The notes: a model not told the origin generated them from the sequence alone. Shown: positions 1 to 10,664, numbered from the stretch's first letter. The stretch: DNA of 64,000 nucleotides from Afipia clevelandensis ATCC 49720 (GCF_000336555.1 NZ_KB375281.1:1406713-1470712), one strand, 5' to 3'. A program made the numbers and translations.

Positions 1-1927
1 TCTTTATGAAGGTATCGACATCGGCGGCGAGACCACCGGTCTCATTACTTATATGCGTACCGACGGCGTCTCGATCGCGCCCGAGGCGGTCACGCAGGTG
101 CGCAAGGTCATCGGCGAGGACTACGGCAAAAACTACGTTCCGGACTCTCCGCGCCAGTACACTTCCAAGGCCAAGAACGCGCAGGAAGCCCACGAAGCCA
201 TCCGCCCGACCGATCTGTCGCGCCGCCCGGCCTCGCTGAAGGCCCGGCTCGATAACGACCAGTTCCGTCTTTATGAACTGATCTGGATGCGCACCGTCGC
301 GAGCCAGATGGAATCGGCGGAACTCGAACGCACCACTGTCGATATCGCCGCCAAGGCGGGCGCGCGCACGCTCGAACTGCGCGCCACCGGCCAGGTGGTG
401 AAGTTCGACGGTTTCCTTGCGGTCTATCAGGAAGGCCGCGACGACGACCCGGACGACGAAGACTCAAAGCGCCTTCCGGTCATCAACCAGGGTGAGAGCG
501 TCAAGCGCGAGAAGCTCGATGTCACCCAGCATTTCACCGAGCCGCCGCCGCGCTTCTCGGAAGCCTCGCTGGTCAAGCGCATGGAAGAGCTCGGCATCGG
601 CCGGCCCTCCACCTATGCGTCGATCATCCAGGTGCTGAAGGATCGCGGCTATGTGAAGCTCGAAAAGAAGCGCCTGCATGGCGAGGACAAGGGCCGCGTC
701 GTCGTGGCCTTCCTCGAGAATTACTTCGCGCGCTATGTCGAGTTCGACTTCACCGCCGACCTTGAGGAAAAACTCGACAAGATTTCCAACAACGAGATCG
801 CCTGGAAACAGGTGCTGGCCGATTTTTGGCGCGACTTCATCGGCGCTGTCGACGACATCAAGGATGTCCGTGTCACTGAAGTGCTCGACGTGCTCGATGC
901 CATGCTCGGCGAACACATTTACGAGCCGCGCGCCGATGGCGGCGATCCGCGCCAGTGCCCGAGCTGCGGCACCGGCAAGCTCAACCTGAAGGCCGGCAAG
1001 TTCGGCGCGTTCGTCGGGTGCTCGAATTATCCCGAATGCCGCTACACCCGCCCCCTCGCCGCCTCCAGCGGGCAGAGCGATCGTCCGCTCGGCAAGGACC
1101 CGGTCTCCGGTCTTGAGGTCGCGGTAAAGGCCGGCAGGTTCGGTCCGTATATCCAGCTCGGCGAGCCGAAGGATTACGGCGAGGACGAGAAGCCGAAGCG
1201 CGCGGGTATTCCGAAGAACATGTCGCCCGCCGATGTCGAACTCGAACTCGCGCTGAAGCTGCTGTCGCTGCCGCGCGACATCGGTCCGCATCCGGAAGAC
1301 GGCGAAGTCATCACCGCCGGCATCGGGCGCTTCGGTCCGTTCGTGCGTCATGGCAAGACCTATGCGAGCCTCGAAGCTGGCGACGATGTTTACAACGTCG
1401 GCCTCAACCGCGCGGTGACGCTGATCGCCGAGAAGGTTGCCAAGGGCCCGAGCCGCCGTTTCGGCGCGGACCCCGGCAAGGAGGTCGGCGACTACCCCGC
1501 GCGCGGCGGCAAGATCATGCTCAAGAAGGGCCGTTACGGCGCTTACGTCACCATTGACGGCATCAACGCGACCATCCCCGACAGCATCGAGCCGGAAAAG
1601 CTGACCATCGCGGAAGCCATCGCCCTGATCGAGGAACGCGCGACCAAGACCGGCGGCAAGCCCAAGCGCGGCGGTACCAAGAAGACCGCAAAGAAGGCTG
1701 CGAAACCTGCCGCTGAAACCAGTGACGACGCCGCATCCGCCAAATCTGCAAAGAAGCCCGCAGCAAAGAAGAAGGCTGCGGCGAAAAAGGCTGCTCCCAA
1801 GAAGGACGCAGCCGAGCCCGTCTCCTTGAAGGAAGCTGCCGCCGCCAAGGCCAAGGCATCGAAGGTTGCCGCGGCCAAGGTCACCAAGGTCGCGGAAAAG
1901 AAGAGCGCCGGTAAAGCACGCGGATAA
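1..1927 (+). CDS. topA: DNA topoisomerase I, 5'-truncated by the window edge
   Basis: Type IA topoisomerase that relaxes negative supercoils by nicking one strand through a 5'-phosphotyrosine. The reading frame is already open at base 2; the first codons give LYEGIDIGG and then LITYMRTDG, the family's active-site motif, with the catalytic Tyr codon at 50-52. The N-terminal Toprim domain therefore lies outside the window. What remains is the rest of the core, a C4 zinc finger (CPSCG...GCSNYPEC, about 955-1045), several toprim C-terminal repeats (motifs such as GRFGPY and GRFGPF) and a Lys/Ala-rich tail of about 100 residues from about 1650. The basic tail is common in actinobacterial and rhizobial enzymes and probably contacts DNA. 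The stop overlaps the rnr start by one base (TAATG), so the two are probably translationally coupled. The internal ATG at 53 is not a real start because it follows the catalytic Tyr. Confidence 0.97.
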   Translation, partial: LYEGIDIGGETTGLITYMRTDGVSIAPEAVTQVRKVIGEDYGKNYVPDSPRQYTSKAKNAQEAHEAIRPTDLSRRPASLKARLDNDQFRLYELIWMRTVASQMESAELERTTVDIAAKAGARTLELRATGQVVKFDGFLAVYQEGRDDDPDDEDSKRLPVINQGESVKREKLDVTQHFTEPPPRFSEASLVKRMEELGIGRPSTYASIIQVLKDRGYVKLEKKRLHGEDKGRVVVAFLENYFARYVEFDFTADLEEKLDKISNNEIAWKQVLADFWRDFIGAVDDIKDVRVTEVLDVLDAMLGEHIYEPRADGGDPRQCPSCGTGKLNLKAGKFGAFVGCSNYPECRYTRPLAASSGQSDRPLGKDPVSGLEVAVKAGRFGPYIQLGEPKDYGEDEKPKRAGIPKNMSPADVELELALKLLSLPRDIGPHPEDGEVITAGIGRFGPFVRHGKTYASLEAGDDVYNVGLNRAVTLIAEKVAKGPSRRFGADPGKEVGDYPARGGKIMLKKGRYGAYVTIDGINATIPDSIEPEKLTIAEAIALIEERATKTGGKPKRGGTKKTAKKAAKPAAETSDDAASAKSAKKPAAKKKAAAKKAAPKKDAAEPVSLKEAAAAKAKASKVAAAKVTKVAEKKSAGKARG

Positions 1928-4260
1928 TGAAAAAGAAAAGCGACGCGACAACTGCCTTTCCCGACCGAGAGAGCATTGTCGCGTTTGTCAGGGCGCATCC
2001 GGGCGAAACCGGCACACGCGAGGTCGCGCGGCATTTCGGACTGAAGAACGAATCCCGCGCAGCGCTGCGGCGGATTCTCCGGGAACTTGCCGACGAAGGC
2101 GCAATCGCCAAGCAGGGCCGAAAAGTCCGCGAGGTCAAATCCCTGCCGCCGACGCTTGTTGCCGATATTACGGGCCGCGACGACGACGGCGAACTGCTCG
2201 CCGCGCCCGCCGAATGGCTCGAAGAAATCGACGGCCCCGCCCCGATCATCAGAATCCACATTCCGCGCCGTGCCGCGCCCGGCACCATTCCCGGCGTCGG
2301 CGACCGCGCCTTGCTGCGCGTCGAGAAGCCGGAAAGCAAGCACGACAAGGCCTATCGCGGCCGTGTCATCAAACTGCTCGACAAGACCGCCCACCGCGTT
2401 CTCGGAATCTTCCGCCTGATGCCGAATGGCGACGGCCGCATGATCCCGGTCGACAAGAAACAGGCGGGCCGCGAACTGGCGATTGCATCGGCGAATGCCG
2501 GCGGCGCGCAGGATGGCGACCTCATCAGCGTCGAACTGATCCGCTCGCGCGGCTATGGGCTGCCCTCCGGCAAGGTGAAGGAGCGTCTTGGCTCGCTGAA
2601 AACCGAGAAGGCCGTCAGCCTGATCGCGATTCATGCGCACGAGATCCCGCAGGAATTCCCTGCCGACGCCATCGCGGAATCGGAAGCCGCAAAACCGGCA
2701 ACGCTGGCGGGACGCGAAGACTGGCGCTCGGTGCCGCTCGTCACGATTGATCCGCCGGACGCGAAGGATCATGACGACGCGGTTCACGCCGCGCCGGACG
2801 ACGATCCGACCAACAAGGGTGGCTACATCGTCAATGTCGCCATTGCCGATGTCGCCTTCTATGTGCGGCCGAACGCGCCGCTCGACCGTGAAGCGCTCCG
2901 CCGCGGCAACTCGGTCTATTTCCCCGACCGCGTCGTGCCGATGCTGCCCGAGCGCATCTCGAACGATCTGTGTTCGTTGAAGCCGGGTGAGCCGCGCGGC
3001 GCGCTCGCCGTGCGCATGGTGATCGACAAGGACGGGCGCAAGCGGTCGCACACCTTCCATCGAATCCTGATGCGCTCCGCCGCGAAGCTGTCCTATGCGC
3101 AGGCGCAGGCCGCCATCGACGGGCGGCCTGACGATACGACCGGCCCCCTGCTCGATCCGATCCTCAAACCGCTATGGACAGCTTACGCACTGGTGAAGCG
3201 GGCACGCGCCGAGCGCGACCCGCTCGATCTCGATCTGCCCGAACGCAAGATCTTGCTGAAGGCCGACGGCACGGTCGACCGCGTGACGACGCCGGAGCGT
3301 CTTGACGCGCACCGGCTGATCGAGGAATTCATGATCCTCGCCAATGTCGCCGCCGCTGAAACGCTCGAGAAGAAAGCGCTGCCGCTGATCTATCGCGTGC
3401 ATGACGAGCCGACCGTCGAGAAGGTTCACAACCTGCGCGAATTCCTCAAGACGCTGGAGATGCCGTTCTCGGCGACCGGCGCGCTGCGTCCCGCCGTCTT
3501 CAATCGCATCCTGGCCCAGGTGAAAGGCCGCGACGCGGAACCGCTGGTGAATGAAGTCGTGCTGCGCTCGCAGGCGCAGGCGGAATACTCCGCGGAAAAT
3601 TACGGCCACTTCGGCCTCAACCTGCGGCGCTACGCTCATTTCACGTCGCCCATCCGCCGATATGCCGATCTTATCGTCCACCGCGCGCTGATCCGCGCGC
3701 TGGGGCTTGGCGAAGGCGCACTGCCGGAAAACGAGACGTTTGAAACGCTGAACGAAGTCGCTGCGGCAATTTCGCTCACCGAACGCCGCGCCATGAAGGC
3801 CGAGCGCGAAACCGCGGACCGGCTGATTGCGCATTTCCTCGCGGACCGCGTCGGCGCGACGTTCGAGGGGCGAATCTCGGGCGTCACCCGCGCGGGATTG
3901 TTCGTGAAACTGACCGAAACCGGCGCGGATGGCCTGATCCCGGTGCGCACGCTCGGCAGCGAGTACTACAACTATGATGAGAATCGCCATGCCCTGATCG
4001 GGTCGCGCAGCGGAGCCATGCACCGATTGGGTGACGAAGTGCAGGTTCGTCTGGTAGAAGCTGCCCCGGTGGCCGGTGCGCTGCGGTTTGAATTGCTGTC
4101 CGAAGGACGGACCGCGCCGCGTGGTGGCCGCATCCGCGACAACCGCGCGGGCAAGCCGCATCCAGGCGGCAAGACCCGGCCGGGCCGCGACAAGACGAAC
4201 AGAAAGAAGCCGCGCAAGCCTTCCGGCAGCAAGGCGCGCAAATCGAAAAAGAAGGGCTGA
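1927..4260 (+). CDS. rnr: Ribonuclease R
   Basis: Processive 3'-5' exoribonuclease that degrades structured RNA and takes part in rRNA quality control. At 777 residues it has the normal RNase R length. Visible are N-terminal winged-helix/cold-shock OB regions (about residues 1-200) and the RNB catalytic domain with DPPDAKDHDDA at about 275-286, whose acidic residues bind the two metal ions. Also visible are the HFTSPIRRYADL motif near 570-582, an S1 RNA-binding domain near 640-720 and a Lys/Arg-rich C-terminal tail. The ATG overlaps the topA stop by one base, which leaves no room for a separate promoter and indicates co-transcription. topA-rnr-DUF983-NUDIX is a recurrent alphaproteobacterial order. 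Confidence 0.96.
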   Translation: MKKKSDATTAFPDRESIVAFVRAHPGETGTREVARHFGLKNESRAALRRILRELADEGAIAKQGRKVREVKSLPPTLVADITGRDDDGELLAAPAEWLEEIDGPAPIIRIHIPRRAAPGTIPGVGDRALLRVEKPESKHDKAYRGRVIKLLDKTAHRVLGIFRLMPNGDGRMIPVDKKQAGRELAIASANAGGAQDGDLISVELIRSRGYGLPSGKVKERLGSLKTEKAVSLIAIHAHEIPQEFPADAIAESEAAKPATLAGREDWRSVPLVTIDPPDAKDHDDAVHAAPDDDPTNKGGYIVNVAIADVAFYVRPNAPLDREALRRGNSVYFPDRVVPMLPERISNDLCSLKPGEPRGALAVRMVIDKDGRKRSHTFHRILMRSAAKLSYAQAQAAIDGRPDDTTGPLLDPILKPLWTAYALVKRARAERDPLDLDLPERKILLKADGTVDRVTTPERLDAHRLIEEFMILANVAAAETLEKKALPLIYRVHDEPTVEKVHNLREFLKTLEMPFSATGALRPAVFNRILAQVKGRDAEPLVNEVVLRSQAQAEYSAENYGHFGLNLRRYAHFTSPIRRYADLIVHRALIRALGLGEGALPENETFETLNEVAAAISLTERRAMKAERETADRLIAHFLADRVGATFEGRISGVTRAGLFVKLTETGADGLIPVRTLGSEYYNYDENRHALIGSRSGAMHRLGDEVQVRLVEAAPVAGALRFELLSEGRTAPRGGRIRDNRAGKPHPGGKTRPGRDKTNRKKPRKPSGSKARKSKKKG

Positions 4261-4281
4261 TGTCCCTTCAAAGGAGAGATC

Positions 4282-4749
4282 ATGGATAGCCGCACGACGC
4301 CTGCAGCAACATGGACCCCGGCGACGCAGGCTCTGCCGAAGCGCGATGTCTGGCAGGCCATGGCGCGCGGCTTTCGCTGCCGCTGCCCGAACTGCGGCGA
4401 AGGCAATATCTTCCGCGCCTTCCTGAAAGTCGCGGACGAGTGCTCGGTGTGCGGACAGGATTTCAGCGGCCACCGCGCCGACGATCTTCCGGCCTATCTC
4501 GTCATCGTGGTCGTCGGCCACATCATCGTGCCGATCGCGCTCTGGATCGAAACCAACTACGCGCCGTCGATGCTGCTGCAACTGGCATTCTATCTTCCGA
4601 TCACCCTGGCCGCGTCACTGATCCTGCTGCAGCCGGTCAAGGGCGCCGTCGTCGGATTGCAATGGGCCTTCCGCATGCACGGGTTTGATGAGAGTCTACC
4701 GGCTAATGTAGAAGAAGGCACGATTGCGAAGCTGAACGTGGTGAAATGA
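4282..4749 (+). CDS. DUF983 zinc-ribbon membrane protein
   Basis: Protein of 155 residues in the DUF983 family, whose molecular role is unknown. A zinc-ribbon-like pair CxxC...CxxC (C35/C38 and C54/C57) is followed by HRADDLPAY and two hydrophobic helices (about 72-92 and 98-120), so it is probably an inner-membrane protein with a cytoplasmic metal-binding head. A good Shine-Dalgarno (AAAGGAGAG, about 4270) lies ahead of the ATG, 21 bases after rnr. Its stop overlaps the ATG of the NUDIX gene (ATGA), so the two are probably translated together. Confidence 0.9.
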   Translation: MDSRTTPAATWTPATQALPKRDVWQAMARGFRCRCPNCGEGNIFRAFLKVADECSVCGQDFSGHRADDLPAYLVIVVVGHIIVPIALWIETNYAPSMLLQLAFYLPITLAASLILLQPVKGAVVGLQWAFRMHGFDESLPANVEEGTIAKLNVVK

Positions 4750-5480
4750 ACGCTCCCGAGAAAGAAGAGAAGGAAGACGACAGTCATCCTTACCGCCGCC
4801 CGAAAGATGCCGCGACGCTGATCCTGGTGGATCGCAGCGGAAGCGTGCCCAAGGTTCTGGTCGGCAAGCGCCATGATAAGGTGATCTTCATGCCGGGGAA
4901 ATTCGTGTTTCCTGGCGGGCGCGTCGATGCCACCGACAATCGCATTCCCGTCGCCGCGGAGATTCCGAAGGCGCTGGAAAAGAAGCTGACCAGCGGCAGT
5001 CCGAAGATCGCCCCTGCCCGCGCCCGCGCGCTGGCCGTCGCGGCGATTCGAGAAGCCTGCGAGGAAACCGGGCTTTGTCTTGGCCGCAGGGCCGTTCGCG
5101 TGAACGGTGCAGCGGCGAAGCTGACCGGCGAATGGAAACCGTTCGCCGAAGCTGGCCTGCTGCCCGATCCGTCCGGGCTGTTTCTGATCGCCCGCGCGAT
5201 CACCCCGCCAGGCCGCGTCCGCCGGTTCGACACCCGTTTCTTCACGGCTGATGCTTCCGCCATCGCGCACCGTGTCGAGGGCGTGGTCCATGCCGATGCC
5301 GAACTGGTCGAGCTGGTCTGGGTTGAACTTGGCTCGCTGTCGCTGGCCGATCTTCATCAGATGACGAAGCTGGTGCTGCGCGAGCTGGACCAGCGGCTGG
5401 CGCAGGGACCGCTCTCCCACGCTGCCGAAGTGCCGTTCTTCCACTTCTATAGCGGCAAGATGCAGCGGGACGTCATCTAG
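4746..5480 (+). CDS. NUDIX hydrolase
   Basis: NUDIX hydrolase of 244 residues, expected to cleave a nucleoside diphosphate linked to another moiety. The Nudix helix is recognisable as REACEETGL near residues 102-110, with the metal-binding EExE/EExG glutamates. The usual upstream glycine part of the box is poorly conserved, as in the longer RNUDT7/NUDT19-like members that act on CoA derivatives. Substrate cannot be assigned from sequence. The ATG overlaps the DUF983 stop by four bases. It is the last gene of the topA-rnr run before a gap of about 100 bases. Confidence 0.85.
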   Translation: MNAPEKEEKEDDSHPYRRPKDAATLILVDRSGSVPKVLVGKRHDKVIFMPGKFVFPGGRVDATDNRIPVAAEIPKALEKKLTSGSPKIAPARARALAVAAIREACEETGLCLGRRAVRVNGAAAKLTGEWKPFAEAGLLPDPSGLFLIARAITPPGRVRRFDTRFFTADASAIAHRVEGVVHADAELVELVWVELGSLSLADLHQMTKLVLRELDQRLAQGPLSHAAEVPFFHFYSGKMQRDVI

Positions 5481-5585
5481 GCCTTGTCCGCCAGACCAGC
5501 GGTTTCTTGTATCGGTGCGGACTGTTATGCTGCTGCTTTCCGCAGGCGGCGATATGGCCGCCCTGGACGAGCGAACCACGATTGT

Positions 5586-6440
5586 ATGCGTACGGGTGCC
5601 GCCATATCGGTCGCCGCACATGTTGCGGTCCTGACAGCCTGGCTGATGCTCGCGGGTGTGCGCCCGTTCGAGCCGACGACCGCCGAAGCCATCACCATCG
5701 ACATCGTCACGCCGGAGGAAGCGCCACCGCTTCCCAAGGAGCCGGACTACGATTTCCCGACCCTCGACGAAAAGACCCAGGAAAAGACTCGGGAAAAATC
5801 TCAGGAACAGACCGCGCAGAAACCCCAGGAGCCCGCGCAGCAGCAGCCGGCAGAGCCTCCGCCTCCAGCCCCGAGCGATGCCTCAAAGCCGAAGCAGGAC
5901 GCAAAACAGGCCGCGCTCCAGCAACAGCCTGACCAACCCAAACCTGCTTCGCCGCCACAGCCACGACCTCAGCCGCAGGCGCAGCCGCAAACGCCACCTC
6001 CGGCGCAGCCGCAGCAACAGCAGGAGGTGCCGACCGCGGCCCCCGACATCACCTCCCAGTTCGGCATGATGTTCACCCTGCCCGATGCCGGCGCTGCGGG
6101 CGACTTCGATGCCAAGGCGACCGCAAAGGCGAACATCTCGCGCGAGGACGCGGCGGCCCTGCGTGCGCACCTGAAAACATGTTCGATCCTGCCGCGCTCG
6201 GTCGCGCCGAGCGACAACGTCTCCGTCGTGCTGCGTGTGGCGTTTCGCAAAGACGGCACGCTCGCCGCCGAGCCGCTCCTGATCGAGGCGAGTGCGTCCG
6301 AGAAAGGGCCTGCCCTGATGAAGGGCGCAATGGACGCACTGGCCAAATGCCAGCCCTATGCGATGCTGCCGCCGGATCGCTACGATCAGTGGCGCATGCT
6401 CGATTTGAGCTTTTCACCGAAGGATTTCCGGGGCGGATAG
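5586..6440 (+). CDS. TolA/TonB-like envelope protein
   Basis: Protein of about 284 residues with the architecture of a TolA/TonB-type energy-coupling or envelope-spanning protein. It has one N-terminal membrane anchor (AAHVAVLTAWLMLAG), a Pro/Gln/Lys-rich periplasmic spacer (about residues 45-170), and a compact C-terminal domain with two cysteines (LKTC and LAKC) and a terminal W-x-DLSFSPKDF stretch resembling TolA domain III. The frame stays open upstream to 5484, but the ATG at 5586 places the membrane anchor directly at the N-terminus and is preferred. No tolQRB or exbBD genes are nearby, so the partner motor is unknown. It could be a stand-alone TolA paralogue. Confidence 0.75.
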   Translation: MRTGAAISVAAHVAVLTAWLMLAGVRPFEPTTAEAITIDIVTPEEAPPLPKEPDYDFPTLDEKTQEKTREKSQEQTAQKPQEPAQQQPAEPPPPAPSDASKPKQDAKQAALQQQPDQPKPASPPQPRPQPQAQPQTPPPAQPQQQQEVPTAAPDITSQFGMMFTLPDAGAAGDFDAKATAKANISREDAAALRAHLKTCSILPRSVAPSDNVSVVLRVAFRKDGTLAAEPLLIEASASEKGPALMKGAMDALAKCQPYAMLPPDRYDQWRMLDLSFSPKDFRGG

Positions 6441-6756
6441 CGCGGATCGGCGATTCCGGAACTCCCGCACCTGACACCGTCTGGACAGGCTGCGGGAGCC
6501 GCAGGCTGGAGCAAAAACGGGAGCCGCCTCGGCCCCAAAAGCCCGCTTTTCAGGCCGGAAGGGGCTGTATTCCCCGCTGAATGGCCAGATCCGGCCGAGC
6601 GAGCGGTGCCTTTCCCACCGAAGCCCCCGGCCCACCGGTTTTTGGAATAATCGGCCCTAAAACCTTGACTTTGGGGGTTTCGGAGCTAGGTTGCGGCCCA
6701 AACGCGGCCCGGCCTGTCGGGACTGCTACCGATTCCTGACATCCGAGGTTCTGAAC
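6441..6756. other. Intergenic region upstream of rpmG
   Basis: About 316 bases without a credible ORF. It is rich in GGCC/CCGG-type short repeats. The only feature I can support is the putative promoter listed at 6665-6692. Confidence 0.6.
6665..6692 (+). promoter_or_regulatory. Putative housekeeping promoter for rpmG
   Basis: TTGACT (6665-6670) and TAGGTT (6687-6692) are separated by 16 bases and lie about 65 bases ahead of the rpmG ATG. This is a plausible sigma-70-type promoter by inspection only; the -10 element is weak. Confidence 0.4.
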
Positions 6757-6924
6757 ATGGCCAAAGCGGTCACCATCAAGGTCAAGCTCGTTTCCAGCGC
6801 GGACACCGGCTTCTATTACGTCGCCAAGAAGAACTCGCGCACGATGACCGACAAGCTCGTGAAGAAGAAGTACGATCCGGTCGCGAAGAAGCACGTCGAA
6901 TTCCGCGAAGCCAAGATCAAGTAA
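6757..6924 (+). CDS. rpmG: 50S ribosomal protein L33
   Basis: A 55-residue L33 protein of the large ribosomal subunit, beginning [11 protein letters not shown] and containing [11 protein letters not shown] and a basic C-terminus. It has no cysteines, so it is the zinc-independent (C-minus) form. The frame extends upstream to 6691, but the ATG at 6757 gives the canonical L33 N-terminus and length. It is monocistronic: a strong intrinsic terminator follows at 6951. Proximity of rpmG to divK/pleD is also known in other alphaproteobacteria such as Caulobacter. Confidence 0.96.
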   Translation: MAKAVTIKVKLVSSADTGFYYVAKKNSRTMTDKLVKKKYDPVAKKHVEFREAKIK

Positions 6925-6950
6925 TTCCTTCAATCGCCGATTGAACGAAA

Positions 6951-6974
6951 ACGGGGCCTTACGGCCCCGTTTTG
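6951..6974 (+). terminator. Rho-independent terminator of rpmG
   Basis: Perfect 8-bp stem ACGGGGCC/GGCCCCGT with a short TTAC loop, followed by TTTT. It lies 26 bases after the rpmG stop. Confidence 0.9.
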
Positions 6975-7012
6975 CGTTTGAGTGATCTCAGTCTGGCCCG
7001 TGCACTTCCCCA

Positions 7013-7891
7013 TCAATGGGACAGCAGCACCCAGCACGGCGGATTCGCCAGAATCGAGCGCGTGGCTCCGCCCAGGATGAACTCCCGCAATCGGGAATGG
7101 CCGTAAGCGCCCATCACCAGCAGATCGACCTCCCGGGATGCGACGTAGGATTCCATGAAACTGCCGATGGAATGCTGATCGGTTTTCCTGACATCTTCGT
7201 GGATCGCTTCGATTCCAAAGCCGGCCAGATACTCGACGAACTGCTGGGCCTGCGCGGGCGACAGCGGCTTGTCGTCCGTCGCGGTAAACGCCTTCACCGT
7301 TTTCGCGCGCCGCAGAAACGGCAAGGCATCGGCAACAGCGCGCGTGGCCTGACGGCTGCCGTCCCATGCCACCGCAACCGTTTGAATGGTGGCTGACAGC
7401 GGCCGCACCGGCTCCTCGGGAAAGATCACGACCGGACGGCCCGACTCGAAGATCAGTTTCTCGGCGAGATCGAACTGGTCTTCGGTGTCCTTGCGAAGCG
7501 GCTGCACGGTGACATGATGCAGCCGCGCGGCCTCGACCAGATTGCGCGTCATGTCATAGGGCGTCCGGCGTTCGAGCCGGCAGCGATGCATGACCTTGTG
7601 CCGGGCTGCTGTCTGCTCGAAATCCTGAACGAGTTGCTGTGCATTGGCCGCGCTCTTGCGCGCCTCCTGCTCGAGAAACTCCCCCATATGCGCGCCTTCA
7701 AAGTAAAGGCCCGTCTCGATTTCGATCTCGTACACCACGGCCGAGACGCGCTGCCTGATCGCCGCATGATTTTCGTTCCGGCTCTCCGGCGACAGAAGGC
7801 TCTCGCTCAGGCGAAACACCTGTTCGATGGCAGCCTTTGTCGTCGGCTTCGGATAGCTGACAAGCGGAAGCAGGAAATCCCGGATGGCCAT
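7013..7891 (-). CDS. Universal stress protein (tandem Usp domains)
   Basis: Universal stress protein of 292 residues, long enough for two Usp folds. The C-terminal domain (about residues 165-292) carries the ATP-binding signature GAYGHSR...GGATRS. The N-terminal domain is degenerate. Such proteins bind ATP/AMP and support survival under energy or oxygen limitation. The ATG at 7891 has an AAGGAG ribosome-binding site at good spacing. It is transcribed divergently from the CBS-BON gene, and the shared upstream region contains two FixK/FNR-type boxes; the nearer one (7942-7955) is centred about 41 bases from a plausible start of transcription near 7907. I infer induction under low oxygen. Confidence 0.9.
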   Translation of the reverse strand: MAIRDFLLPLVSYPKPTTKAAIEQVFRLSESLLSPESRNENHAAIRQRVSAVVYEIEIETGLYFEGAHMGEFLEQEARKSAANAQQLVQDFEQTAARHKVMHRCRLERRTPYDMTRNLVEAARLHHVTVQPLRKDTEDQFDLAEKLIFESGRPVVIFPEEPVRPLSATIQTVAVAWDGSRQATRAVADALPFLRRAKTVKAFTATDDKPLSPAQAQQFVEYLAGFGIEAIHEDVRKTDQHSIGSFMESYVASREVDLLVMGAYGHSRLREFILGGATRSILANPPCWVLLSH

Positions 7892-7941
7892 GGCGCGAAC
7901 TCCTTGTTCGCTGAATCTAGCCTGTGACAGGGTGTGCCGGC

Positions 7942-7955
7942 TTGACGTGGGTCAA
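7942..7955 (-). promoter_or_regulatory. FixK/FNR-type box, USP-proximal
   Basis: TTGAC-N4-GTCAA, a perfect dyad that fits the TTGA-N6-TCAA core recognised by FNR/FixK regulators. Its position suits activation of the minus-strand universal stress gene. Confidence 0.7.
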
Positions 7956-7974
7956 AGCTGCGAAAGCCGGAAAT

Positions 7975-7988
7975 TTGAGTTGCATCAA
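7975..7988 (+). promoter_or_regulatory. FixK/FNR-type box, CBS-proximal
   Basis: Second TTGA-N6-TCAA dyad (TTGAG-TTGC-ATCAA), centred 33 bases from the first and 92 bases ahead of the CBS-BON ATG. A class II activator position would put that gene's transcript start near 8023. Confidence 0.65.
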
Positions 7989-8073
7989 GGCGTCCGGGCG
8001 CAACGTTGTCAGACTGGGTTTGTGACCGTCCGTGGAGCCGCACCGGCCGCATCCGAACTCAAAAGGTGATTTC

Positions 8074-8792
8074 ATGAGAGCGCATCACATCATGACCCGC
8101 AAAGTCATCAAGGTTACCCCCGATGACTCAATCGCCCACGCCGCAAAGCTGATGCTGGACAACCATGTCAGCGGTCTTCCGGTGGTCGATCTCAAGGGTG
8201 AGTTGATCGGCATCGTCACCGAGCGCGACCTGCTGCGCCGGCGCGAAATCGGTACGCAACGAAAAAGGCCTCGCTGGCTGGATTTCATTCTCGGTCCGGG
8301 ACGGCAGGCCGCCGAATACGTCCAGACCGCCGGACGCCGCGTGGACGAGATCATGACCCGCGACGTTCAGACCGTAACCGAAGATACACCCCTCGCTGAC
8401 GTCGTCGCGATCATGGAAAAGTATCACATCAAGCGCGTCCCGGTTGTGAACGGCAAGAAACTGAGCGGCATTGTCAGCCGGCAGAACTTCGTGCGTGCGG
8501 TCGCCGGTCTTGCGCGCGACGTTCCCGATCCCACCGCGGACGACACCCATATCCATAACCGTATTGTCGCGGAGATCGGTCGCCATGGATGGGGGCCGGG
8601 CGGTCTCGACGTTTTTGTACGTAACGGGGTCGTCGATATCTGCGGGATCATTACCGACGAACGCACACGGCAGGCCATCGTCGTCGCCGCCGAGAATGTC
8701 GCCGGCGTCAAACAGGTGCATGATCACCTGTACTGGGTCGATCCGGCTTCCGGGACGTATCTTGAGTCCGAGGAAGACAGGTCGAAGGCGAG

Positions 8793-8796
<4 letters not shown>
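8074..8796 (+). CDS. CBS-pair and BON domain protein
   Basis: Protein of 240 residues with two CBS motifs (about residues 1-60 and 92-150) forming one Bateman module that typically binds adenosyl ligands, then a BON domain (about 165-235, with the GVVDICGIITDERTR stretch). CBS-BON proteins are often induced by stress or low oxygen; their target is generally unknown. The frame is open from 8032, but the ATG at 8074 follows an AAAGGTG ribosome-binding site and starts directly at the CBS domain (MRAHHIMT). It is divergent from the universal stress gene with FixK-type boxes between. Its stop overlaps the convergent pleD stop. Confidence 0.9.
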
Positions 8797-10166
<1,370 letters not shown>

Positions 10167-10175
10167 CAAACTCTC

Positions 10176-10541
10176 CTAGCCGACAAACCGTCGAACCGTC
10201 TCAATAAACTTTCCAACCGAAATCGGCTTGGACAAATACGCTTCGCACCCGCCTTCGCGGATCCGTTCTTCGTCGCCCTTCATCGCAAATGCCGTGACCG
10301 CGACCACCGGGATCGCACGCAATTCGACATCCGCCTTGATCCAGCGTGTCACGTCGAGACCGGAAACCTCAGGCAACTGGATATCCATGAGAATAAGATC
10401 GGGCCGGTGCCTGCGGGCGAGATCGAGTGCTTCAACCCCATTGCGCGTGCCGACCGTCTGATACCCATGAGCCTCCAGTAAATCGCGGAAGAGCTTCATA
10501 TTGAGCTCGTTGTCTTCCACGATCAGGACGGTTTTGGCCAT
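10176..10541 (-). CDS. divK: Single-domain response regulator DivK
   Basis: A stand-alone receiver domain of 121 residues that relays cell-cycle phosphorylation signals through the PleC/DivJ kinases to DivL/CckA in alphaproteobacteria. The acidic pocket (VEDNE), phosphoacceptor D53 (LMDIQLPE), switch Thr (VTAFAM) and Lys (LSKPIS) are all present. The frame extends upstream to 10655, but the ATG at 10541 gives the exact DivK N-terminus [11 protein letters not shown]. It is first in the divK-pleD operon and divergent from the DUF3572 gene. Confidence 0.95.
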   Translation of the reverse strand: MAKTVLIVEDNELNMKLFRDLLEAHGYQTVGTRNGVEALDLARRHRPDLILMDIQLPEVSGLDVTRWIKADVELRAIPVVAVTAFAMKGDEERIREGGCEAYLSKPISVGKFIETVRRFVG

Positions 10542-10664
10542 CCTGGCCCTCCAATTCCCGCAAAATGCCCGTACGTGCTGAAACCATATTCGCCACGCCG
10601 TCGTGACTCGGGCAATATCGGCGCAAAATAGAGACGATAAGTTACGGAAAGGCAAACACGATCA

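Noticed and set aside
464-1951. Long minus-strand ORF of 495 codons opposite topA
   Set aside because: Low-complexity translation with no domain; topA on the other strand is unmistakable. High GC content leaves long open antisense frames. The same applies to 1543-3060, 3172-4581, 21092-22564 and 50739-52010.
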